DNA of 37,215 nt from an uncultured Bacteroidales bacterium. GTDB lineage: Bacteria > Bacteroidota > Bacteroidia > Bacteroidales > JAUNSR01. Both the position numbers and the translations under genes were made by a program. The notes under the pieces are model-generated. The model saw nothing but the letters and a program-made list of their open reading frames with translations. It searched no databases and had not been told where the DNA came from. Positions 1 through 7,330 of this stretch are shown here, piece after piece (positions within the stretch are counted from its first letter, which is position 1; the number at the start of each line of letters is the position of its first letter). The stretch lies in the NCBI GenBank assembly GCA_947074145.1, contig CAMTOJ010000036.1, positions 1 to 37,215 of the forward strand, given 5' to 3'.

Positions 1-2
1 AG

Positions 3-968
3 TTTGCCAAAAGTAACGGACATACTACATTGTTTTCAGCATTTACTAATTCTACTATAGCGTTATCAAATACTATTACTGCGAATATCGGTGTATCAGG
101 TCATTTATTCCGCTTAAATAAAAACTATAAAGTAGAACCGAGAGTCGGATTGAAATGGCGATTTACTCCCGGGCAAACACTTGGTGTCGGATATGGTCTG
201 CATAGCAGAATAGAAAAAATCGATTATTATTTCGTAGAGAAAGATGGTGTTTTAGTAAATAAGGATTTAAAACCAACGAGCGCTCATCATTATGTCATGT
301 CTTATGATCTTGATATTTCAGAAAATTTACATTTGAAAATCGAACCGTATTATCAGAAATTAAAAGATTTGCCTGTATCTCCCGAAGGACCGTTTTCTAT
401 AATTAATCAGGAACGCTGGTATATTGATCAACAACTTGTAAATAGCGGAGAAGGTCGTAATTATGGCGTAGAACTAACATTGGAAAGATATCTTAACCGC
501 GGATTTTATTATCTATTGAGTGGATCTCTGTTTAATTCTGAATATATGGCAGCAGATAAGATATGGCGAAATACCCCTTTAAACAGATCTTATATTGCTA
601 ATTTGTTATTTGGTAAAGAATGGAGAATAAGGAGTAATAATATATTCGGATTGAATATGCGACTTACTTATCAAGGCGGGAAAAGATATACTCCGGTGTT
701 GGAGGATATTTCTATCGAACAGAAAGATGTTATACTGGATGAAGAAAATGCTTTTTCAAAGAAATATCCTGATGTTTTTATCGGCAGCTTTACTGTCAGT
801 TATAAAATAAATAAGGAGAAGAGTTCTCATGAATTTGCTTTTAAAATGGTGAATTTTACAGGACAAAAAGAGAATCATGGGCCTGTTTATAATTATCTGA
901 CAAACTCAATTGATAATCAGGGTAGTGCAATTGTTATGCCAAATGTGAGTTATAAAATATGTTTTTGA
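3..968 (+). CDS. TonB-dependent receptor, C-terminal part (5' end outside window)
   Basis: The reading frame is open to the left edge of the window, so the start and the plug domain lie outside it. About 321 residues are visible. They show the alternating aromatic/polar pattern of an outer-membrane beta-barrel (for example VEPRVGLKWRF, YGVELTLERY), a WRNTPLNRSYIANLLFGKEW segment typical of Bacteroidetes TonB-dependent receptors, and a C-terminal phenylalanine (SYKICF) as used for barrel assembly. The likely role is energised uptake across the outer membrane. The substrate cannot be told from this fragment, and no SusD-like gene follows it. A strong hairpin at 1085-1118 ends the transcript. 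Confidence 0.85.
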   Translation, partial: FAKSNGHTTLFSAFTNSTIALSNTITANIGVSGHLFRLNKNYKVEPRVGLKWRFTPGQTLGVGYGLHSRIEKIDYYFVEKDGVLVNKDLKPTSAHHYVMSYDLDISENLHLKIEPYYQKLKDLPVSPEGPFSIINQERWYIDQQLVNSGEGRNYGVELTLERYLNRGFYYLLSGSLFNSEYMAADKIWRNTPLNRSYIANLLFGKEWRIRSNNIFGLNMRLTYQGGKRYTPVLEDISIEQKDVILDEENAFSKKYPDVFIGSFTVSYKINKEKSSHEFAFKMVNFTGQKENHGPVYNYLTNSIDNQGSAIVMPNVSYKICF

Positions 969-1084
969 GATAGCTTTCTACTCATCATTCTGTAATAATA
1001 TCAATCTGTAATATAATGAATATAACAGTTGGTAAATCTAAATCTTATAAGATTATTAAACTAGTTATCAAAAAGATATAAAAC

Positions 1085-1118
1085 AAAAGAGATAAATACT
1101 TTGATATTTATCTCTTTT
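1085..1118. terminator. Bidirectional rho-independent terminator
   Basis: A perfect 14-bp inverted repeat (arm AAAAGAGATAAATA at 1085-1098 and its complement at 1105-1118) has a 6-nt loop, A-rich sequence on the left and T-rich sequence on the right. It sits between the convergent receptor gene and the small basic ORF and can serve both strands. Confidence 0.8.
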
Positions 1119-1131
1119 ATTTTATACAGAT

Positions 1132-1323
1132 CTATTTGCTGTTTCTTGCTTGTCTTTTTTTCTTATATGCCGCTTTCATTTTTGCAGCGCCGGAATTATG
1201 AGTTCCTTTTACATAAGTAGTTTTTTTAGCCTTTGTTTTTATTCTTTGTTCCGGCTTCGATGCATTTTCATCTTTTCCTTTGCTAAACACCACCCCTGTG
1301 GTCATTATTTCTGCTACATCCAT
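1132..1323 (-). CDS. Small lysine-rich basic protein, hypothetical
   Basis: This is a 63-residue ORF starting at ATG 1323. The second half is very rich in Lys/Arg/Ala (KKTTYVKG, KMKAAYKKKRQARNSK), so the protein should be strongly cationic and could bind nucleic acid or ribosomes; that is inference. It has no signal peptide or membrane segment. I do not recognise a family. Support for a real gene is a Bacteroidetes -7 box (TATCTTTG, 1346-1353) 22 nt upstream of the ATG and a shared terminator directly after its stop. The opposite-strand ORF over the same bases is Phe/Cys-rich and looks like its shadow. Confidence 0.5.
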   Translation of the reverse strand: MDVAEIMTTGVVFSKGKDENASKPEQRIKTKAKKTTYVKGTHNSGAAKMKAAYKKKRQARNSK

Positions 1324-1345
1324 CTATTTAAACTTTTATTTTTCA

Positions 1346-1353
1346 CAAAGATA
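1346..1353 (-). promoter_or_regulatory. Bacteroidetes -7 box upstream of the small basic protein
   Basis: Read on the minus strand the sequence is TATCTTTG, an exact match to TAnnTTTG. No convincing TTTG -33 element lies 19-20 bp upstream, so the promoter is only half supported. Confidence 0.4.
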
Positions 1354-1415
1354 ATTCAAAAAGCTCATTTAGTTAATTAAGAAATCTAATAAACTATAAT
1401 GAATTCATATAAAAA

Positions 1416-1448
1416 CGTCTGTTTCAATAATAAAAATCGAAACAGACG
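1416..1448 (-). terminator. Rho-independent terminator of the phospholipase B-like gene
   Basis: Arms CGTCTGTTTC (1416-1425) and GAAACAGACG (1439-1448) form a perfect 10-bp stem. On the minus strand the stem is followed directly by a run of T (complement of the A tract at 1411-1415). It lies about 45 nt past the stop codon of the gene at 1494-3122. Confidence 0.75.
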
Positions 1449-1493
1449 CTTTATTTCATTTTAAGAGCTTATTTAAATAAGCTCCCTAAGCAG

Positions 1494-3122
1494 CTAATCC
1501 ATAAATAGTTTCATAAGATTCCAATCACCATCAAGAGAGTCTGGAATATAATCAACAGACTCATGGCTTTTAAACTCTTTAAACATAGATTGTGACCAGA
1601 TAAAAGGACGGCCATGAACATGAGGTGTTCCGAATTTCATCCAGAATCCTGTCTTGGTACTATTCTTATTTGGCATATATTTAAGATTATCAAGTATATC
1701 TTTCACCATACTTGCAGATACAGCCTTAGCATCTACCGATCCATCAGGACGGATTCTGGAAAACTCAGTTGCTCCATATCCCAAATCCCATCTGCCATAT
1801 ATTGATAACGGCTCATTTTCATCAGTAAAAGTAACAAGAGACTTTGCTGTTTCTATACATTTCACCGTATCTATGTTCTGATAAAACTGTACCCTTCTCA
1901 TCGGTCGTGTATCGATTGTTTCCAGATCATATGTAACCCAACGAGAAATAGGATAATTAATCCCGAATATATATTTTGGTGTAATAAGATGTTGATCATA
2001 ATCTTTATTTGTCACTTCTTGACCTGTCGAATCAGTAATATTCAACTTCTTTCCGTCAGAAATAAACAAAACAAATCGTTTATAACTCATCTCCACCAAT
2101 CCTGTTAGTCCGGTATTAATATCTACAAGCATATATCCGTTAAGATATGTGGCTGTATTATCAATAGAAATATATTCATAGAAATCTTGAATAGATTCTG
2201 CAAACATCTCAGCTGCAGCAGAACGCCATGTAATCCAAATACCAAGCTCTTTTGGTTCATTATACATGTGAGCATGAGTTGTTTCATTAAAAATGATGCC
2301 GTTTTTATTAAATCCGAAATCTTGATTACTGCCAAACTGTCCTGGGGCATAACTATTTTGAGATATAAAATCATCTCCTATCACATAATTAAGAGTACAG
2401 GTTTGTGTATAGAATCCGCTCCATGTAACATGGGTGAGGAAAATCTCTCCGTCATCCATATATTTTACGAAAGCCGAACATGATTCAGGTTTCTTATTAA
2501 GACCTTTAGGATTAGCAGAACTTGCCTCTCCATAACTCATGTCAATCTTATCTGCTATAACATCGAAAAGATCCGATTGAGCATTGATAAGATATATATC
2601 CATAAATGTGATTTTTTCGTCGTCATATCCTCCCAATGTCAATTCTGATGGCTCCATTTTATCAACATCAAGCATATCAAAAGTTACCTGAATTGGTTTC
2701 TCATAATTTACTCCGGCATATATACCTGCCATTCTGAATAAAAGACGACGAATATTAGTGGCAATTCTTTCGTTTTCATTATCTGCCAACCACTTATAAA
2801 GATATTTATAATTATTATAAAGACTTTTGGCTGCTGTTTTAAGTGCTCCGTTAGGAATATCAATAGAAATATGCTCCTGTGGAGTCCCGCATATAAGCAA
2901 ATTACGCCATGTATTATCACGTGCTGCTTTTATAGCTTTATGCCCCTGAACCTTTGCCTGGACAAATCCGGCATTAAATTCATTAGTAAATATATCAACA
3001 TTATTATCTTGTGCAAAAACACTGAAAGTCCAACAGTTGTCGATCAACTGAGAATATGCTTTGGTATAATCATTAAGCACATATTCGAAAATATCGCTTT
3101 TTCTTATTGTCTGAGTCCCCAT
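1494..3122 (-). CDS. Phospholipase B-like / C45-like Ntn-hydrolase family protein
   Basis: This 542-residue protein matches the signature of the phospholipase B-like family (Pfam Phospholip_B), better known from eukaryotic lysosomal PLBD1/PLBD2. Residues 70-80 read NTWRNLLICGT. Residues 214-234 carry a Ser-Cys-Ser-Ala stretch followed by FLTHVTW, the place of the N-terminal-nucleophile Cys (Cys215 here) with the His/Trp pair behind it. Around 325-335 a TYLNGYMLVD stretch parallels the TYNNQWMIVD motif of the family. By analogy the precursor would cut itself before Cys215 and act as an amidase or acyl hydrolase; the substrate is unknown. I see no signal peptide (start MGTQTIRKSD), unlike the lysosomal relatives. 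It is transcribed alone with its own terminator. Confidence 0.65.
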   Translation of the reverse strand: MGTQTIRKSDIFEYVLNDYTKAYSQLIDNCWTFSVFAQDNNVDIFTNEFNAGFVQAKVQGHKAIKAARDNTWRNLLICGTPQEHISIDIPNGALKTAAKSLYNNYKYLYKWLADNENERIATNIRRLLFRMAGIYAGVNYEKPIQVTFDMLDVDKMEPSELTLGGYDDEKITFMDIYLINAQSDLFDVIADKIDMSYGEASSANPKGLNKKPESCSAFVKYMDDGEIFLTHVTWSGFYTQTCTLNYVIGDDFISQNSYAPGQFGSNQDFGFNKNGIIFNETTHAHMYNEPKELGIWITWRSAAAEMFAESIQDFYEYISIDNTATYLNGYMLVDINTGLTGLVEMSYKRFVLFISDGKKLNITDSTGQEVTNKDYDQHLITPKYIFGINYPISRWVTYDLETIDTRPMRRVQFYQNIDTVKCIETAKSLVTFTDENEPLSIYGRWDLGYGATEFSRIRPDGSVDAKAVSASMVKDILDNLKYMPNKNSTKTGFWMKFGTPHVHGRPFIWSQSMFKEFKSHESVDYIPDSLDGDWNLMKLFMD

Positions 3123-3304
3123 ATATTTGTTATGATTTAAATTAATATATAGAGCAAACAGATAATATGAATAACAGTTTTTTTAATTACAATATATTAG
3201 CATTGTTTTATCTTATTCAAATAGAGACAAGATGTAATCTCCTTACTTTTGTTTAAAGATTCTATTGCTTTTTATTTAAATCAATCACTATTTATTTATC
3301 TGAT

Positions 3305-3708
3305 ATGTTTGGAATAGACAATTTCAGCACATTTATATTAAGCGCGGTTTTCTTCATCTTAACTCCGGGCATTGATACAATATTTGTATTAAACAAATCA
3401 TTATTAAATGGAAAGAAAACAGGATTTTATGCCTCGTTGGGTATTAGTTCAGGTATTCTTGTTCATACATTATTTGCAGCTTTAGGACTATCTATCATAG
3501 TAGCAAAGTCTGCTTTAGTTTTTTCTGTAGTTAAAAATATATAGGGGCTGCATACATGTGTGTTCTCTGGTTAAGCATACTGACTATTTTCAGTTCTGTA
3601 TTTTCAAAAAAACTAATCGGCAGTACCCTTTTTAGTAAATGGATGGATCGATTTTCGGGGGCTGTTTTTATTCTTATGGGTATGAAAGTTGCACTAGATA
3701 AAAACTAA
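3305..3708 (+). pseudogene. LysE/RhtB-family amino-acid exporter, frameshifted and internally deleted
   Basis: The first 79 codons (3305-3544) encode a normal RhtB/LysE N-terminus: FFILTPGIDTIFVLNKSLLNGKK then ASLGISSGILVH. The frame stops at TAG 3542 just where the family continues VKxxGAAYL. The continuation GAAYMCVLWL lies in the next frame (from about 3544) and runs to a stop at 3706-3708 with a family-like tail (KWMDRFSGAVFILMGMKVAL). The second part is only about 54 residues, so roughly 80 residues of the usual 200-210, including the central LNPK helix, are gone as well. Intact members export amino acids across the inner membrane; this copy cannot. A -7-like TACTTTTG at 3244-3251 remains upstream. 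Confidence 0.75.
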
Positions 3709-3720
3709 ATTATAATTTTT

Positions 3721-4914
3721 TCATTCCTTAAAAATCATCGGTAAGAAATCGGAAAGATAGATTCTCCAGTTTTTCCAAATATGTCCATCTTCAGTTTCTA
3801 TAAACAGATGTTTAAAATTCAGTTCTTTAAGATCTCTGACATATTCCTTATTTGAATTATATAAGAAATCATCTTTTCCGATAGCGATATAATATAATTT
3901 TGGATTTTTCTCAAATTGTGTTACCAGTTTTTGCTTAGAATTTTCATAAACAGAAGATGAAACTCCGTCAGGTTCAATTATGGCTGCAGAAAACAGTCCA
4001 ACGTAATCAAACATATCAGGATACTCTTTAGAGATATGCATAGAGTGAAATCCGCCCATTGAAAGTCCGGCTATTGCTCTATTGTTTTTATCTTTTTTTA
4101 CTCTGTAATTTGTTTCAATAAAATTCACAATCTCAGGGAAAGAATTTTCATACGTTCCATCCATTGTATTGGGCAACAAGAATGAGGGAGGTAACAATCC
4201 TTCTGATGTTTCTCCGGGAGCTGCCTGTTTTGACACATTTCCGTTGGGCATTACCACAATCATTGGTTCTGCTTTTCCTGATGCTATGAGATTATCAAGA
4301 ATCTGAGTTGCTCTGCCAAGCGAGCCCCAAGCCTCTTCATCACCACCCATTCCATGAAGCAGATATAACACAGGATACTCCTTCTCACCTGATTCATAGC
4401 CGGCAGGTGTATATACGGTAACTCTTCTGTTCATTCCAAGAGCTTGACTTTCATACCATCGTTTTGATACCGATCCGTGCGGAACATCATTTACTTTATA
4501 GAGATCAGCTCTATCTCCATCTATTATAAAAATATTGAAAATAGAAGCAACATCTCTTAATTGATACACATTTGATGGATCAGAAATTTTTATTCCGTCA
4601 ACAATAAAATTATAATTATATAGTTCGGGAGATAAAACCTTTGTTCTATATTCCCATATACCGTTTGATCTTTTTATCATTTTATCCACTCCCGGCATAG
4701 AAACCATACCCATTGGTGTTTCCATTTTATTTTGCGGCAAAAAATCACCGGTAATAAGCACGGTATCTGCATTAGGTGCAAACAATTGAAACCTTACGCT
4801 CTTATCTTTATTTATTTCAGGCGATATAATCTGAGATCCGTTCCATAGAGCTTGCTGAGCAATGCCAAGAATACAAATCTGAAATAAAAGAAATATGCTT
4901 AAAATCTTTCTCAT
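3721..4914 (-). CDS. Secreted CE1-type esterase with N-terminal E-set/CBM48-like domain
   Basis: With ATG 4914 as start the protein begins MRKILSIFLLFQICILGIAQQ, a clear signal peptide. The upstream in-frame start at 4935 is only a GTG, and a -7-like TATATTTA lies over 4936-4943, so the short start is preferred. After the signal come an immunoglobulin-like early-set domain (VRFQLFAPNADTVLITGDF onward, about 90 residues) and an alpha/beta-hydrolase domain of the esterase D / feruloyl esterase type: YPVLYLLHGMGGDEEAW, nucleophile motif GLSMGG (Ser near residue 285), acid region GKDDFLYN, and the late GHIWKNWR that supplies the catalytic His. Such enzymes remove acetyl or feruloyl groups from xylan and related glycans, normally in the periplasm or outside. 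It follows the phosphoesterase gene on the same strand after about 64 nt and may be co-transcribed with it. Confidence 0.85.
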   Translation of the reverse strand: MRKILSIFLLFQICILGIAQQALWNGSQIISPEINKDKSVRFQLFAPNADTVLITGDFLPQNKMETPMGMVSMPGVDKMIKRSNGIWEYRTKVLSPELYNYNFIVDGIKISDPSNVYQLRDVASIFNIFIIDGDRADLYKVNDVPHGSVSKRWYESQALGMNRRVTVYTPAGYESGEKEYPVLYLLHGMGGDEEAWGSLGRATQILDNLIASGKAEPMIVVMPNGNVSKQAAPGETSEGLLPPSFLLPNTMDGTYENSFPEIVNFIETNYRVKKDKNNRAIAGLSMGGFHSMHISKEYPDMFDYVGLFSAAIIEPDGVSSSVYENSKQKLVTQFEKNPKLYYIAIGKDDFLYNSNKEYVRDLKELNFKHLFIETEDGHIWKNWRIYLSDFLPMIFKE

Positions 4915-4978
4915 GAGTTTTTTATTAATATACACTAAATATAAACATTACTTTTTTCATGTTTAAATATTTCTGATA

Positions 4979-6118
4979 TCAATTATCTAATATCAATAAA
5001 GTTATTTCGGGCCATGCTCCAAATCTGAATGGGACATTCCCTCCCGTGCCTGTATTCACATATAGATGTTGATCATTTTGCGAATGTAGTCCGCCCCACT
5101 CCTTATAGGTCCATTTTGAGGGTGAGAAATTTCCAATCTTAAATTGCATAGCATGAGTATGTCCCGACAAAGTGAGAGCAATATCGGTGTCCGGAAGTAT
5201 CTCTTTTCTCCAGTGAGATGGATCATGACTGAGTAAAATCTTAAAACTATCATCCGTCAATCCGTTCATAGCTCTTCTTAAATCAGCATATGCAGGAAAT
5301 GGAGGTCTTCCGTCATTTTCCACGCCAATTAAAACAATCTCACTATCTCCTTTTTTAATAATGACATGTTCGTTTTTCAGAAGATTCCAATTCATCTCTT
5401 TTTGAATGTTTATTATCTTCTCGATATTTCGCTTTTGCTCCGAAGCATTATCATACTTCTGATAATAGCAATAATCATGATTTCCAAGTACAGAATAGAT
5501 ACCATCCTTTGACTTTAAACTCGCCAATACGTCTTTAAAAGGTTCCAGTTCATTAGGAGAACTATTTACCAAATCTCCGGTAAACACAATCAAATCAGGA
5601 TTAAGAGAATTAACTTTATTCACCATTTTACTTAAAGCTTCAGGGGAATGATTAAATGTACCTATATGTAAATCTGACAGTTGCACAATACGATAACCCT
5701 TAAATTCATTGGGGATATCTTTTGATTTAAACTCAAATTCTTTCACCGTAAATCTTTTCCAACCATGTGTAAAACCGTAAACAGAAATTAGTACTGCCGT
5801 TACCGCTAAAATTGATCCGATAATATTACCAATGTAATCGGTATAAGGAATTAATATATTCGACCCTTTACCTAAAATTGAAAATACTGAGAATATAAGC
5901 TTAGGAACTGCAAGACATAATAATATCAGAAAAAATATTTTTATGGCACGTTCCTGAAAAAAGCCTGTCATTCCCAAAAGCAGTGAAAAAAAGGCAAAAC
6001 CGGTAGGCACCCAATAAGCCATTCTTAAAATAGTATTACTATTATTTATAAAATAGTGCCACATATAAACATCGGGAATAACAATCAATAACACAGGGAT
6101 AACCATTAAATACCACAT
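4979..6118 (-). CDS. Membrane-anchored calcineurin-like metallophosphoesterase (YkuE type)
   Basis: The start is placed at ATG 6118, giving 379 residues (MWYLMVIPVLLIVIPDVYMW). A longer frame begins with TTG at 6211 but runs back through a -7 box, so it is rejected. Three or four hydrophobic segments fill the first 115 residues, followed by a calcineurin-type domain with all metal-ligand blocks: QLSDLHIGTF, FTGDLVNS, LGNHDYC, LLSHDPSHW and LSGHTHAMQ. Members hydrolyse phosphomonoesters or diesters with a two-metal centre; some act in envelope lipid metabolism. The substrate here is unknown. No break or missing ligand is seen. Confidence 0.85.
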   Translation of the reverse strand: MWYLMVIPVLLIVIPDVYMWHYFINNSNTILRMAYWVPTGFAFFSLLLGMTGFFQERAIKIFFLILLCLAVPKLIFSVFSILGKGSNILIPYTDYIGNIIGSILAVTAVLISVYGFTHGWKRFTVKEFEFKSKDIPNEFKGYRIVQLSDLHIGTFNHSPEALSKMVNKVNSLNPDLIVFTGDLVNSSPNELEPFKDVLASLKSKDGIYSVLGNHDYCYYQKYDNASEQKRNIEKIINIQKEMNWNLLKNEHVIIKKGDSEIVLIGVENDGRPPFPAYADLRRAMNGLTDDSFKILLSHDPSHWRKEILPDTDIALTLSGHTHAMQFKIGNFSPSKWTYKEWGGLHSQNDQHLYVNTGTGGNVPFRFGAWPEITLLILDN

Positions 6119-6147
6119 AACAACTTCTGTTTTATTTTTTAAAGCCA

Positions 6148-6155
6148 CAAATATA
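6148..6155 (-). promoter_or_regulatory. Bacteroidetes -7 box of the phosphoesterase gene
   Basis: The minus strand reads TATATTTG, an exact TAnnTTTG match, 29 nt upstream of ATG 6118. It lies inside the longer TTG-started frame and therefore argues for the shorter protein. No good -33 element at the usual spacing. Confidence 0.45.
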
Positions 6156-6331
6156 GACCATTCACCAATACTCTGATTATACAGATTCAGGAATATATTA
6201 TACAAATTCAATACATTAAACTATTTTAAGATACAAGTATCCCAAAATCGAATCGAGATATCACTAACTATAAACGTATCAAATCAACAATACATTATCT
6301 CCCGATGTTATGAAATTAAGCTTATAAAAAA

Positions 6332-7030
6332 ATGAATACCTCCATCTGCAAAAATATAATAGAGTTCAATAAAAACCTTACCTACCCCGGTAAACTACCT
6401 GAAGGGTTTCGGGTTCTAAATCCTTATTTCGATAATCCCGAAACGATAAAAGTGATGACAAGTTTTTATGAAAAATATTATAATGATTTGAATCCTCGTA
6501 AGTTTATTATAGGTATAAATCCCAGTCGTCACGGTGCTGGTGTAACGGGAATTCCCTTCACCGATACCAAAAGGCTTGAAACGGTTTGTGACATAAAAAT
6601 GGAATCGGCTAAAACACATGAGGTATCATCGGTCTTTCTCTATGATATGATACATGAATTCGGTGGCCCTGAGAAGTTCTATAGTGAGTTCTTTATTAAT
6701 TCACCTTTTCCTCTTGCCATTGTTCGTCAGACCAAAGATGGAAAACAGATATATGCAAATTATTATGACGATCCCGAACTGTATAAAATGACAGAGGAGT
6801 TTATGATAGATTGTCTGAAGAGGTTTGCAGAGTTCGGACTCGATAATTCGGAGGCTTTCGTATTGGGGAAGAAAAATGCTACGTTTATTAAAAAACTTAA
6901 TAAGAAGGCAAACCTTTTCAAAAAGCTGACAATACTTGAACATCCAAGATATATACAACAATATAAGTCGAAAGAGAAGGCAATTTATATAGATAAATAT
7001 ATTATCAGCCTTTCGGGGCATAAATTATAA
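6332..7030 (+). CDS. SMUG2-family uracil-DNA glycosylase-like protein (DUF4918)
   Basis: This is a 232-residue soluble protein. Residues 58-78 contain the uracil-DNA glycosylase superfamily first motif in its SMUG2 form, GINPSRHGAGVTGIPFTD, where the Asn after GI and the following Pro line the base pocket. The second motif near the C-terminus is LEHPRYIQQY (residues 202-211), the His-Pro of the DNA-intercalating loop. SMUG2 was described in Pedobacter as a uracil/hypoxanthine-processing glycosylase. Length and motif order fit. It runs with the small gene at 7043, 12 nt downstream, so both are probably on one transcript ended by the hairpin at 7254-7305. Confidence 0.8.
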   Translation: MNTSICKNIIEFNKNLTYPGKLPEGFRVLNPYFDNPETIKVMTSFYEKYYNDLNPRKFIIGINPSRHGAGVTGIPFTDTKRLETVCDIKMESAKTHEVSSVFLYDMIHEFGGPEKFYSEFFINSPFPLAIVRQTKDGKQIYANYYDDPELYKMTEEFMIDCLKRFAEFGLDNSEAFVLGKKNATFIKKLNKKANLFKKLTILEHPRYIQQYKSKEKAIYIDKYIISLSGHKL

Positions 7031-7042
7031 AAAGATATTCTT

Positions 7043-7252
7043 ATGGAAACAATATTCAAAATCGGTGATAAAGTAAGATGGAACTCCGAAGCAGGTTATG
7101 TAACCGGTACAATAATAGGTATTCATACATCAGACTTCGATTATAAAGGCTACACACATCATGCGACACCTGAAGAACCTCAATATGAGATAAAAAGTGA
7201 TAAATCCGATCATATAGCTGCTCATAAAGGTTCTGCATTAATGAAGGTATAA
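7043..7252 (+). CDS. Hypervirulence-associated Tudor-like domain protein (DUF2945)
   Basis: This is a 69-residue protein. The opening FKIGDKVRWNSEAGYVTGTIIGIHT and the late PQYEIKSDKSDHIAAHKGSAL are the signature of the small DUF2945 / HVA1 Tudor-like family: a single five-strand barrel of 65-75 residues. The molecular function is not established; the fold suggests binding to a nucleic acid or a peptide. It starts at ATG 7043, 12 nt after the glycosylase stop, and is most likely in the same operon. Confidence 0.8.
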   Translation: METIFKIGDKVRWNSEAGYVTGTIIGIHTSDFDYKGYTHHATPEEPQYEIKSDKSDHIAAHKGSALMKV

Positions 7253-7253
7253 C

Positions 7254-7305
7254 AAAAAAGAATGATACTCTTTACTTTTCGTGAAATAGAGTATCATTCT
7301 TTTTT
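7254..7305. terminator. Bidirectional rho-independent terminator
   Basis: A perfect 18-bp stem (7254-7271 with 7288-7305; arm AAAAAAGAATGATACTCT) and a 16-nt loop, with A and T tracts at the outer ends. It lies between the DUF2945 gene (plus) and the convergent ABC-F gene (minus) and fits both. Confidence 0.85.
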
Positions 7306-7330
7306 ATACTATTTATTTTTAAAATCAATT

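Noticed and set aside
1150..1380. Plus-strand ORF opposite the small basic protein
   Set aside because: Phe/Cys/Ser-rich composition typical of an antisense shadow, with no start context; it also runs through the opposite gene's promoter element.
6119..6211. N-terminal extension of the phosphoesterase (TTG start)
   Set aside because: The start is a TTG and the stretch contains an exact -7 box; the membrane segments begin at ATG 6118.
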